Source: Caballeronia sp. M1242
GTDB lineage: Bacteria > Pseudomonadota > Gammaproteobacteria > Burkholderiales > Burkholderiaceae
Direction of reading: 5' to 3'
Assembly (NCBI RefSeq): GCF_017220215.1
Contig: NZ_CP071129.1
Span: forward strand, 2,666,001 to 2,730,000
DNA length: 64,000 nt
Part shown: piece by piece, positions 27,549 to 35,759 of the stretch
Layout: each line of letters begins with the position of its first letter
Position numbering within the stretch: position 1 is the stretch's first letter
Made by a program: the position numbers and the translations under genes
Notes under the pieces: model-generated
Seen by the model: the letters and a program-made list of their open reading frames with translations, nothing else
What the model was told of the DNA's origin: nothing
Databases searched by the model: none

Positions 27549-29180
27549 TTACTGCAGGCCGACGCCATCGAAACGCACGTAGCCGAGCGGCTCGATCTTC
27601 ATGTTCGTCACCTTCTTGCTGACCGGCTGATAGACGGTCGAATGCGCGATCGGCGAGAACGGCAGTTGTTGCGCGAAGATCTGCTGTGCGTCGGTGTAGG
27701 CCTTCGTGCGCGCGGCGACATCCGTGGTCGAGCGGCCCTTCACGACGAGATCGTCGAATGGCTTGTAGCACCACTTCGAGAAGTTGCTGCCCTTCACCGC
27801 GTCGCAGCCGAGCAGCGTGCCGAGCCAGTTGTCGGGGTCGCCGTTGTCGCCCGTCCAGCCGATCAACAGCGCGTCGTGTTCGCCCGCGTGCGCGCGCTTC
27901 AAATACTCGCCCCACTCATACGACACGATGTTCGCCTTCACGCCGATCTTCGCCCAGTCGGCCTGAATCATTTCGGCCATCAGACGCGCGTTCGGGTTGT
28001 AGGCGCGCTGCACGGGCATGGCCCACAGCGTGATTTCGAAGCCGTTCGGGAAACCCGCCTTGCTGAGCAGTTGCTTGGCCTTCGCGGTGTCGTAGGCGTT
28101 CGCCTTCAGGTTCTTGTCGTAGGACCACTGCGTCGGCGGCATCGGCGCGGTGGCCGGCTGGCCGGCGCCCTGATACACGGAATCGATGATCGCCTTCTTG
28201 TTGATCGCCATGTCGAGCGCGCGGCGCACGTCGGCGTTGCCGAGATTGCTCTTCGTCACGTTATACGCAACGTAGCCTTCGTTGAAACCGGCCTGCGACG
28301 GCGTATCCACATTCGATGCCGACTTCAGCGCCGCGATATCGCCCGGGCGCGGATAGCTCATCACCTGGCACTCGTTGCTCTTCAACTTCTGCACGCGCAC
28401 GGCGGCGTCCGGCGTGATCGAGAAGATCAGCTTGGAGATTTGCACCGCGTTCGGCTTCCAGTAGTCCGGATTGCCGTCGAAGCGGATGGTCGCGTCCTTC
28501 GTATAGCTGCGGAAGATAAACGGGCCGGTGCCGAGCGGATACTGGTTGATGTCGGCGGCCTTGCCGTCCTTCAGCAGCTTGTCCGCGTATTCAGCGGAGA
28601 GAATGGAGGCGTACTCCATCGCCATGTTCTGAATGAACGGCGCGCTCACTTCCTTCAGCGTGAACTTGACGGTGTACGGGTCGACTTTTTCGATCTTCGA
28701 GATCAGCTTGTCGAGGCCCAGGTCCGTGAAGTACGGGAACTGCACGTTGTACGCCTTGCGGAACGGCTGGTTCGGGTCGAGCATGCGGTTGAACGTGAAG
28801 AGCACGTCGTCCGCGTTGAATTCGCGCGTCGGCTTGAAGTAGGACGTCGTCTGGAATTTCACGCCGTGACGCAGATGGAACGTGTACGTCAGGCCGTCCG
28901 ACGAGACTTCCCACTTTTCCGCGAGACCCGGTTCCACTTTCGTGCCGCCGCGCTCGAATTCGACGAGGCGGTTATACACGGTGAAGGTGTTCGCGGTGAA
29001 ATCGGTGCCCGTGGTGTACTGCGCGGGATCGAAACCGGCGGGGCTGCCTTCCGAGCAGTAAACAAGCGTTTTGTTCGGGATTGCCGCGTTCGCGGCGCTC
29101 GCCGCGAAAAGCGTTGCCGTGGCGACGGCGCCCATGAGCGCCGACATGCGGGCGACTCGCAACAGGCCATTTTTCTTCAT
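27549..29180 (-). CDS. dppA: Periplasmic dipeptide-binding protein DppA
   Basis: 543 residues. The signal peptide has a charged start (MKKNGLLRVARM), a hydrophobic core and a likely cleavage after ASAANA. The SBP family 5 body has KTLVYCSEGSPAGFDPAQYT, RHGVKFQTT, NADDVLFTFNRMLD, YPLGTGPFIF and a C-terminal PFSPIAHSTVYQPV. It binds dipeptides (possibly also haem or 5-aminolevulinate, as in relatives) and delivers them to DppBC. GGAGG lies 6 bases before the ATG. It is the first gene of dppABCDF. Confidence 0.94.
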   Translation of the reverse strand: MKKNGLLRVARMSALMGAVATATLFAASAANAAIPNKTLVYCSEGSPAGFDPAQYTTGTDFTANTFTVYNRLVEFERGGTKVEPGLAEKWEVSSDGLTYTFHLRHGVKFQTTSYFKPTREFNADDVLFTFNRMLDPNQPFRKAYNVQFPYFTDLGLDKLISKIEKVDPYTVKFTLKEVSAPFIQNMAMEYASILSAEYADKLLKDGKAADINQYPLGTGPFIFRSYTKDATIRFDGNPDYWKPNAVQISKLIFSITPDAAVRVQKLKSNECQVMSYPRPGDIAALKSASNVDTPSQAGFNEGYVAYNVTKSNLGNADVRRALDMAINKKAIIDSVYQGAGQPATAPMPPTQWSYDKNLKANAYDTAKAKQLLSKAGFPNGFEITLWAMPVQRAYNPNARLMAEMIQADWAKIGVKANIVSYEWGEYLKRAHAGEHDALLIGWTGDNGDPDNWLGTLLGCDAVKGSNFSKWCYKPFDDLVVKGRSTTDVAARTKAYTDAQQIFAQQLPFSPIAHSTVYQPVSKKVTNMKIEPLGYVRFDGVGLQ

Positions 29181-29427
29181 GTTTCCTCCAAGTCAGTGCC
29201 GACTTTTGGCCGGCGTAGCGCGATCTTACTTGATCGCGTCCTCCGCTTTGTTAGCGGACGAAAATGCCGGGCGCAACACTAGCACGAACAAATATGACGT
29301 GGGTAGACAGTTTTCCCCACAGTGCGGGCGGATCGAGCTTCTGCGAGGAAGCGCGTCACGCCACGGATGCAGGGCGAAGAAGGAGAGCGCGAAGCGTTGC
29401 GGGAGAAGGAGGAAACGTGGCGCGGGC

Positions 29428-30243
29428 TTATAGCGCTGAGTCGCGAGCGGACGGAGCGGTCCCGGCATTCGACGCGCTTTTGATCGCGTCGGCCGCTGCC
29501 AGCCTGAGACGCACCTGTTCAGAAAATGCAGCGGTCGCGATGGCCACCTCCTGATTTTCTTCCGGTGTTTCGAGTCCTCTGATTTCTCGGATGAAGTATC
29601 GCCCCACGTGGCTTTCGGGATGCCAGTAGTTGCGCACGTGAGGGCGGTCGAACATATGCTCGCATCCGAACAATTCGACAATCACCGACTGCAGCGCGTG
29701 ATCTTCGCCGCCATAACGGCGATAAACCTCGTCTTCGGGAAAACCGCCCATCAGATTGAACATATCGCGGCGAATCACCAGGCTACTCGTTATGCCGGTG
29801 CTCATGTTGAACGCGATAGCGTTGAAATTCGCGAAAGCGTAGACCTCTGCGGGATAGCCGGCGAGATGCACTCTGAGCCTGATGGCGGGCATTTGGCGAT
29901 GCTCGCGGAGATACTTGACGGCGGAGGTCAATGCCGATGGCAGGTATTCGTCGTCGGCATCCAGAAAAGCGAGCACAGGCAGCGTGGCGCGCTGCACGCC
30001 GAGATTCCGCGCCCGAGCCGCGCCGAAGTTTTCAGGCAGTCTTAGTAGTTCGACGCGTGAGTCCTTCATTGCGAAGAATTGCGCGACCTGAACGGAGTTG
30101 TCCTGCGAGCCGTCGTCCACGACGATGACCTGCCCGACCTCCGGCTGCCTGAGGCAACTTTCCAGCGCGCGACCCAGCGTTCGCACTTCATTAAAGCAAG
30201 GAACGACGACTGAAACGCACTGCGTCTTGGACCATTCGAGCAT
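29428..30243 (-). CDS. Glycosyltransferase family 2 protein
   Basis: 271 residues from ATG 30243, behind GGAGCGTG. A GT-A fold is clear: VSVVVPCFNEVRTLGRALES (10-29), VIVVDDGSQDNSV, NFGAARARNLGV and the DxD-like FLDADDEYLP (D95-D98). The C-terminal half has GGFPEDEVYRRYGGEDHALQ, with an ED acid pair typical of the catalytic base region. Donor and acceptor are unknown. It stands alone between dppA and metF, with no other glycan genes near. Its codon use is somewhat less GC-biased than the neighbours, which may mean transfer. Confidence 0.85.
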   Translation of the reverse strand: MLEWSKTQCVSVVVPCFNEVRTLGRALESCLRQPEVGQVIVVDDGSQDNSVQVAQFFAMKDSRVELLRLPENFGAARARNLGVQRATLPVLAFLDADDEYLPSALTSAVKYLREHRQMPAIRLRVHLAGYPAEVYAFANFNAIAFNMSTGITSSLVIRRDMFNLMGGFPEDEVYRRYGGEDHALQSVIVELFGCEHMFDRPHVRNYWHPESHVGRYFIREIRGLETPEENQEVAIATAAFSEQVRLRLAAADAIKSASNAGTAPSARDSAL

Positions 30244-30409
30244 CACACGCTCCGATTCGTTGAATCTGTCCTTTATCGCATCAACGCGGCTGCGACCCAA
30301 TCTGAAGATTCCGAAAATCCGAAGCTACTGAATAGCATTGATTGTTTCGATCGCGAGTGCGCCGGTGCCGATCCACGTCGATATCGGTACAACGGAGGGA
30401 AAGAATGAA

Positions 30410-30431
30410 CCGCGCGGCGAGCGCCGCGCGG
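30410..30431 (-). terminator. GC-rich hairpin after metF
   Basis: CCGCGCGGCG pairs with CGCCGCGCGG, about 9 bp with a small loop, 22 bp after the metF stop on the minus strand. The downstream TTCATTCTTTC is only weakly T-rich, so termination efficiency is uncertain. Confidence 0.5.
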
Positions 30432-30452
30432 GTGATGCAAGAAACGCGAGAT

Positions 30453-31292
30453 TCAGGCGCTTTGAAAACCGAGCCGTTCGCAGATGGTCCTGGTCGCGGC
30501 CGCGCCGTTAAGCGTGTAGAAATGCAGTCCGGGCGCGCCGTCGTCGATCAGGCGGCGGCACAGGCCCGTCACCACGTCGAGACCGAACTCGCGAATGGAC
30601 TCGCGGTCGTCGCCGTAGCTTTCCAGACGCCGCGCGATCCACCTCGGCACTTCCGCGCCGCACATGTCGGAGAAGCGCATGAGCTGCGAGAAGTTCGTGA
30701 TCGGCATGATGCCCGGCGTGATGGGCACGTCCACGCCCAGCTTCTTCGCTTCGCCGACGAACCGGAAATACGCGTCCGCGTTGAAGAAGTACTGCGTGAT
30801 CGCGGCGTTCGCGCCCGCCTTCACCTTGCGCGCGAAGTTCTCCATATCGGCGCGCGGCGAACGCGCTTGCGGATGAAACTCCGGATACGCGGCCACTTCG
30901 ATATGGAACCAGTCGCCGTGCTCCTGGCGAATGAACGCGACCAGCTCCGACGCATAACGCAGTTCGCCGAATTCGCCCATGCCCGAAGGCAGGTCGCCGC
31001 GCAACGCGACGATATGGCGAATGCCGTGCTCGCGGTACGCGCCGAGGATCGCGCGCAGGCTTTCGCGCGACGAGCCGATGCACGACAGATGCGGCGCGGC
31101 CTGCAAGCCTTCGGCCGCCATTTCGAGCACGGTATCGAGCGTGCCTTGCTGCGTGGAGCCGCCCGCGCCGAACGTCACGGAGACGAACTTCGGCGCGAGC
31201 TTCGCAAGCTCCGCGCGCGAGGCGCGCAGCTTCTGCACGCCTTCCTGCGTCTTCGGCGGGAAAAACTCGAATGAGAGTTCGATGGGTTTCAT
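30453..31292 (-). CDS. metF: Methylenetetrahydrofolate reductase
   Basis: 279 residues from ATG 31292 (MKPIELSFEFFPPK), the normal family start. It has FVSVTFGAGGSTQQGT, HLSCIGSSRESLR, the FAD-binding VALRGDLPSG, ITQYFFNADAYFRFV and a C-terminal HFYTLNGAAAT. It reduces 5,10-methylene-THF to 5-methyl-THF for methionine synthesis. It is the last gene of ahcY-holin-metF, so the SAH riboswitch ahead of ahcY may also affect it. An in-frame extension of 6 residues upstream lacks a ribosome site. Confidence 0.96.
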   Translation of the reverse strand: MKPIELSFEFFPPKTQEGVQKLRASRAELAKLAPKFVSVTFGAGGSTQQGTLDTVLEMAAEGLQAAPHLSCIGSSRESLRAILGAYREHGIRHIVALRGDLPSGMGEFGELRYASELVAFIRQEHGDWFHIEVAAYPEFHPQARSPRADMENFARKVKAGANAAITQYFFNADAYFRFVGEAKKLGVDVPITPGIMPITNFSQLMRFSDMCGAEVPRWIARRLESYGDDRESIREFGLDVVTGLCRRLIDDGAPGLHFYTLNGAAATRTICERLGFQSA

Positions 31293-31320
31293 GATGATGT
31301 GTGCGCACAAAGCGCGGCGG

Positions 31321-31674
31321 CTAGCCGAAGTTGCGCTGCCCGAACACGAGCGCCGACAGAAGCCACGATACGATGCTGTACAGAATCGAGCCGAAGAACG
31401 CCGACCAGAAACCCGAGACCTCGAAACCCTTCAGCAGCGACGAGCACAGCCAGAAGCACAGCGCATTCACCACGAGGATGAAGAGGCCGAGCGTGAGGAT
31501 GGTCACCGGCAGCGTCAGGATGATGAGAACCGGACGCAGCACGGCGTTGATCAGCCCGAGCACCACCGCGACGATCAGCGCCGTGCCGAAACTGCGAATG
31601 CGAATGGACGGCACGAGATAGGTGATGATCAGCAGCGCGAGCGCGTTGATCAGCCATGTCAGCAGCACGGTCAT
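31321..31674 (-). CDS. Phage holin family IV-like small membrane protein
   Basis: 117 residues from ATG 31674 with four hydrophobic helices (LTWLINALALLIITYLV, IVAVVLGLINAVLRPVLIIL, LGLFILVVNALCFWLCSSLL, FFGSILYSIVSWLLSALVF). It matches the PF04020-type membrane proteins, annotated as holin-like by similarity only. It sits between ahcY and metF on the same strand. That order is common in this group and suggests a housekeeping membrane role rather than a prophage. Confidence 0.85.
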   Translation of the reverse strand: MTVLLTWLINALALLIITYLVPSIRIRSFGTALIVAVVLGLINAVLRPVLIILTLPVTILTLGLFILVVNALCFWLCSSLLKGFEVSGFWSAFFGSILYSIVSWLLSALVFGQRNFG

Positions 31675-31758
31675 CGAGGGTTCTCCGGTTTGTCGTCGTT
31701 CGGGCAAAGCGCGGCGCGGATGCGTGCGCATCCGCGCCGGCCCCGCCGCCGCGTGCGA

Positions 31759-33180
31759 TTAATAGCGGTAGTGGTTCGGCTTGAACGGACCGTTCTTGTC
31801 GACGCCGATATAGCCTGCCTGCTCGTCCGACAGCACGGTCAGTTCCGCGCCGATGCGGCCCAGATGCAGACGCGCGACCTTCTCGTCCAGATGCTTCGGC
31901 AGCACGTACACCTTGTTCTCGTACTTGTCGCCTTGCGTGAAGAGTTCGATCTGCGCGAGCGTCTGGTTCGTGAACGAGTTCGACATGACGAACGACGGAT
32001 GGCCCGTCGCGCAGCCCAGGTTCACCAGACGCCCTTCGGCCAGCAGAATAATGCGCTTGCCGTCCGGGAAGATGATGTGATCGACCTGCGGCTTGATGTT
32101 GTCCCACGTGTACTGGCGCGTGGAGGCAACGTCGATTTCCGAATCGAAGTGACCGATGTTGCAGACGATCGCGTTATTGCGCATCGCCTTCATGTGGTCG
32201 TGGTTGATGACGTGGTAGTTGCCCGTCGCCGTCACGAAAATGTCGGCCTTGTCGGCGGCGTATTCCATCGTCACGACGCGGTAGCCTTCCATCGCGGCTT
32301 GCAGCGCGCAGATCGGATCGATTTCCGTGACCCACACGGTTGCGCCCAGACCGCGCAGCGATTGCGCGCAGCCCTTGCCCACGTCGCCGTAACCGGCCAC
32401 GACCGCGATCTTGCCCGCGATCATCACGTCGGTCGCGCGCTTGATGCCGTCCACGAGCGACTCGCGGCAGCCGTACAGGTTGTCGAACTTCGACTTCGTG
32501 ACCGAATCATTCACGTTGATGGCCGGGAACGGCAGGCGGCCGTCCTTTTCCATCTGATACAGGCGATGCACGCCCGTCGTCGTTTCTTCCGTTACGCCCT
32601 GAATGTGCGCGAGGCGCGTGGAGTACCACGTCGGATCGGCGTCGAGGTGACGCGCAATCGACTTGTACAGCGCGACTTCTTCCTCGTTCGTCGGCTTGGC
32701 GATGACCGAGCGGTCCTTCTCCGCCTTCGAGCCGAGAATCAACAGCAGCGTGGCGTCGCCGCCGTCATCGAGAATCATGTTGGCGAATTCGCCGTTCGGC
32801 CATTCGAAAATGCGATGCGAGAATTCCCAGTACTCGTCGAGCGATTCGCCCTTGAACGCGAACACCGGCGTGCCGCCATCGGCGATCGCGGCGGCCGCGT
32901 GATCCTGCGTCGAGAAAATGTTGCACGACGCCCAGCGCACGTCCGCGCCCAGCGCCTTCAGCGTTTCGATGAGCACGCCGGTCTGGATGGTCATGTGCAG
33001 CGAGCCCGCGACGCGCGCGCCCTTGAGCGGTTGCTGCGCTTTGTATTCTTCGCGGATTTGCACGAGACCGGGCATTTCCGTCTCGGCGATGTCAAGTTCC
33101 TTGCGGCCCCATGCGGCGAGCGACATGTCGGCGACAACGAAATCCTGGGTGGTGTTGGAATCGAGAACTGCGGCGTTCAT
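31759..33180 (-). CDS. ahcY: S-adenosylhomocysteine hydrolase
   Basis: 473 residues from ATG 33180 (a GTG one codon earlier is less likely). AGAAAGGAGG lies upstream. The protein has [20 protein letters not shown], the NAD site [31 protein letters not shown] and the C-terminal [14 protein letters not shown], with the conserved Lys and Tyr. The proteobacterial insertion explains the length over the human 432. It hydrolyses SAH to adenosine and homocysteine, relieving methyltransferase inhibition. The riboswitch upstream senses the same substrate. Confidence 0.98.
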   Translation of the reverse strand: MNAAVLDSNTTQDFVVADMSLAAWGRKELDIAETEMPGLVQIREEYKAQQPLKGARVAGSLHMTIQTGVLIETLKALGADVRWASCNIFSTQDHAAAAIADGGTPVFAFKGESLDEYWEFSHRIFEWPNGEFANMILDDGGDATLLLILGSKAEKDRSVIAKPTNEEEVALYKSIARHLDADPTWYSTRLAHIQGVTEETTTGVHRLYQMEKDGRLPFPAINVNDSVTKSKFDNLYGCRESLVDGIKRATDVMIAGKIAVVAGYGDVGKGCAQSLRGLGATVWVTEIDPICALQAAMEGYRVVTMEYAADKADIFVTATGNYHVINHDHMKAMRNNAIVCNIGHFDSEIDVASTRQYTWDNIKPQVDHIIFPDGKRIILLAEGRLVNLGCATGHPSFVMSNSFTNQTLAQIELFTQGDKYENKVYVLPKHLDEKVARLHLGRIGAELTVLSDEQAGYIGVDKNGPFKPNHYRY

Positions 33181-33214
33181 CACGCCCTCCTTTCTAAAAA
33201 AGACTAGAAATGTT

Positions 33215-33355
33215 GACGTGAGCGCCGTTCGAATGCGGTGGCTCAGCAGGCGCTTTTTAGGGCGCTTTGGAACCGTCCGGATTGAATGCCACCGAGCCTG
33301 GCGGATGAGGCTTATTGCAAGCCGCTCAACCGTCGCAACGCTCCTCGGGGGCGAG
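33215..33355 (-). promoter_or_regulatory. SAH riboswitch controlling ahcY
   Basis: On the minus strand the ahcY leader contains CCCCGAGGAGCGTTGCGACG, then CCAGGCTCGG, and about 100 bases later AACGGCGCTCACG. These are the conserved blocks of the SAH riboswitch. The first pairs with CTCGG to close P1. The terminal GGCGCTC can pair with GAGCG(TTG) to form the pseudoknot. A variable hairpin (AAGCGCCCTAAAAAGCGCC) lies between. A -10-like TACAAT at 33366-33361 is just upstream. The class turns genes on when SAH is high. The ribosome site of ahcY follows some 25 bases after the aptamer. Confidence 0.9.
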
Positions 33356-33454
33356 TGACGATTGTAGCAAAGTCTTATTGGATCGTTTGCGTTTCAGCAC
33401 ACGCTGATTCAAATCTTCGACGCCGCGTGAGCCGCATTTTACCGATGCGCGCGC

Positions 33455-34177
33455 CTAGAACGGCAGCGCGGAGAGCGCCGGCGCGAGCAGCACCATCACG
33501 ACGCCCGCGATCATCATGGTAAGGCTCGCGACCACGCCTTCTTCGCTGCCCAATTCGCGCGCCTTCGCCGTGCCGACGCCATGCGCCGCCGCACCGAACA
33601 GCGCCCCGCGCGCGAGCCGCGTGCGCAGCGGCACGAGCGCGAGCACGATCTCGCCGAAGAGCATGCCGCAGACGCCCGTCGCGATCACGAAGAGCGCGGT
33701 CAGGTCTTTCGGCGCGTGAATCTTGTCGGAGACGGCGAGCGCGAACGGCGTGGACACCGAGCGCGTCGCGAGACTGCGCTGCAATTCCGGCGACAGATGC
33801 AAGAGCTTCGCGAGCGCGAGCGATCCGCCCACCGCAACCAGAATGCCGACCGTGACGCCGACCGTCAGCGAGATCCAGTGGCGCTTCAGAAGCGCGCGGT
33901 ATTCGTAGATCGGCACCGCGAACGCGACGGTGGCCGGGCCGAGCAGCCACATGAGCCAGCGCGTATCGGCGAAATAGACCGAATACGGAATGCGCGCGGT
34001 CACGACGATCAGCGCGAGCACGGCCGGCGCGGAAAGCATCGGCGTGAGCCACGGGCTGCGGAATCGCGCGTAGAGACTTTTCGACGCGAAGTACAGCGCG
34101 ACCGTCAGCACGAAGCAGCCGGCGGCGATGAGGCGCGCGGCGTCGTCGGCGAGGAGCGAGGCGTAGAAGTGGTGCAT
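33455..34177 (-). CDS. lrgB: LrgB family protein
   Basis: 240 residues from ATG 34177 (MHHFYASLLADDAAR). It has some seven membrane segments, WLLGPATVAFAVPIYEYR, TRSVSTPFALAVSD and FGAAAHGVGTAKARELG with SEEGVVASLTMMIAG, all diagnostic of LrgB/CidB. The pair LrgAB is linked to control of murein hydrolase activity and, in recent work on homologues, to pyruvate or by-product transport. It lies 8 bp downstream of lrgA. Confidence 0.9.
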   Translation of the reverse strand: MHHFYASLLADDAARLIAAGCFVLTVALYFASKSLYARFRSPWLTPMLSAPAVLALIVVTARIPYSVYFADTRWLMWLLGPATVAFAVPIYEYRALLKRHWISLTVGVTVGILVAVGGSLALAKLLHLSPELQRSLATRSVSTPFALAVSDKIHAPKDLTALFVIATGVCGMLFGEIVLALVPLRTRLARGALFGAAAHGVGTAKARELGSEEGVVASLTMMIAGVVMVLLAPALSALPF

Positions 34178-34185
34178 GGCCGTGA

Positions 34186-34656
34186 TCAGGCGTGTGCCGA
34201 GGCGCGCGCCGCGTGACGGGCGACGAGCGCGCGGCGCAACGCGAGACGGCGTTCGAGGCGCGCGGCGCGATCCACGGCGAACGCGACGGCGACCATCACC
34301 ATCAGCGTGCCCGCGACCACGACGAGCGCGAGCCGCCAGCCGTCTTCCATGAACAGGCCGCCGTACTGCACGGCCGCGACCGCTGCGGGGATGAAGAACA
34401 ACAGCATGTCGCCGAGCAGCCAGTCGGCGCCCGCCTTCACCCAGCGCGGCGCGACGCCGCCGCAAAACAGCAGCGCGAGCAACGCGACAAGACCGACCAC
34501 GCCGCCCGGCACCGGCAACGCGAGCTTGCGCGCGACGAAATCGGCGACGAACCAGATCACCGCGATGCCGCCGGCCTGCACCGCGACGCGGGCGAACCGG
34601 CTGATAGCGGCGCGAGCAGGGTTCGTGGTGCTTGCATTCGAAAGGACGACGGACAT
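34186..34656 (-). CDS. lrgA: CidA/LrgA family holin-like protein
   Basis: 156 residues from ATG 34656 (MSVVLSNASTTNPARAAI). Four helices are visible. IAVIWFVADFVARKLALPVPGGVVGLVALLALL and WLLGDMLLFFIPAAVAAVQY are the CidA/LrgA core. A basic Arg/Ala-rich tail of about 35 residues is longer than usual. It is divergent from a LysR-family gene, an arrangement like cidABC with cidR. Confidence 0.9.
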   Translation of the reverse strand: MSVVLSNASTTNPARAAISRFARVAVQAGGIAVIWFVADFVARKLALPVPGGVVGLVALLALLFCGGVAPRWVKAGADWLLGDMLLFFIPAAVAAVQYGGLFMEDGWRLALVVVAGTLMVMVAVAFAVDRAARLERRLALRRALVARHAARASAHA

Positions 34657-34768
34657 GGCGTGGTGTGCGATTAGGGTTAACCTGTAGCCGAGTATAGAGC
34701 CGTCGTTTCCATAATAAAAATGACTTAACCTTATCCAGTTCATTCCAATCCGGAATCTGAGGCCGATC
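34657..34768. promoter_or_regulatory. Divergent control region of lrgAB and LysR gene
   Basis: 112 bp, much more AT-rich than the flanking genes. TTAACCT occurs twice as a direct repeat (34677-34683 and 34725-34731), the first within the palindrome AGGGTTAACCT. LysR proteins commonly bind such paired sites between their own gene and the target. No CidR-type site has been matched by alignment. Confidence 0.4.
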
Positions 34769-35719
34769 ATGGAACTGCGCGCGTTGCGGTATTTCGTCGA
34801 AGTCGTCAAACAGAAGAGCTTTACCGCTGCCGCCGAGCACATGTTCGTCACGCAGCCGACCATCAGCAAGATGGTGAAGGCGCTGGAAGACGAAGTCGGC
34901 TCGCCGCTGTTGTTGCGCGAAGGCCGGCAGATGGTGCTGACCGATGCCGGGCAGATCGTCTACCAACGCGGCGTGGACGTGCTCGCGGCGCACGCGCGGC
35001 TGGAGGCGGAACTGAATGACCTCGGCACCTTTGGGCGGGGAACGCTCACCATCGGCATCCCGCCGATGGGCGGCGCGCTTTTCACGCCGGCCATCGCGGC
35101 ATTCAGACGGCGGTATCCGAAAGTCGAGCTGAAGCTGTTTGAGCGCGGATCGAAGGCGATCGAGGCCGCGCTGATGGACGGCGAACTGGAGTTGGGCGGC
35201 GTCCTGCAACCCGTCGATACCGATATGTTCGACGTGCTGCCGGTCAGCCGTCAGTTGCTATGGCTCGTGGCGCCGAAAGGCGCGCGCTGGGAGGACGTGC
35301 GCGAAGTGCCGCTGGCGGATCTCGCCGCCGAGCCGTTCGTGTTCTATGGCGAAAGCCTGGCGCTCAACGACATCGTGATGAACGCGTGCCGCGCGGCGGG
35401 CTTCACGCCCACTATCGTCGGGCGCAGCGGGCATTGGGATTTCATGGCGGCGCTGGTGCAGGCGGGAATCGGCATCGCGCTGCTGCCTGCGCCGTATTGC
35501 CGACGCCTGGACACCGACGCGTTCACGTGCCGGCCGGTTGTCGCGCCGGAGATTCATTGGGACATGGCGCTCGGCTGGCGGCGCAACGGCTATCTGTCGC
35601 ATGCGGCGCAAGCGTGGATCGAGGTTGCGCGGGAAGTGCTGCCCGCCAACCTCGATCAGGACTTCATGGCCGATGGTTTCGCCCGCACGCGGGGCAAAAA
35701 GGCGGACGCGGGCGGCTGA
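34769..35719 (+). CDS. LysR-family regulator, CidR-like
   Basis: 316 residues. The N-terminal winged helix is MELRALRYFVEVVKQKSFTAAAEHMFVTQPTISK (given in part: residues 1-34), followed by GSPLLLREGRQMVLTDAG. The effector domain begins GTLTIGIPPMGGALFTP. This start and the MGGALF motif are typical of CidR-like regulators that sense pyruvate/acetate overflow and switch on cidAB/lrgAB. The adjacent divergent lrgAB supports that. The last 15 residues are charged and probably disordered. Confidence 0.88.
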   Translation: MELRALRYFVEVVKQKSFTAAAEHMFVTQPTISKMVKALEDEVGSPLLLREGRQMVLTDAGQIVYQRGVDVLAAHARLEAELNDLGTFGRGTLTIGIPPMGGALFTPAIAAFRRRYPKVELKLFERGSKAIEAALMDGELELGGVLQPVDTDMFDVLPVSRQLLWLVAPKGARWEDVREVPLADLAAEPFVFYGESLALNDIVMNACRAAGFTPTIVGRSGHWDFMAALVQAGIGIALLPAPYCRRLDTDAFTCRPVVAPEIHWDMALGWRRNGYLSHAAQAWIEVAREVLPANLDQDFMADGFARTRGKKADAGG

Positions 35720-35759
35720 TTTTCGTTGCGAAGCAACGCGCCCGCATTACCAGGCCCGG

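Noticed and set aside
31321..31674. Prophage marker suggested by a holin-like protein
   Set aside because: It sits inside the ahcY-metF unit with no other phage gene. The name reflects only fold similarity.
30979..33207. 742-codon open frame antisense to ahcY and metF
   Set aside because: A product of high third-position GC in the true genes. It is Arg/His-rich, with no family features, and overlaps the SAH riboswitch end.
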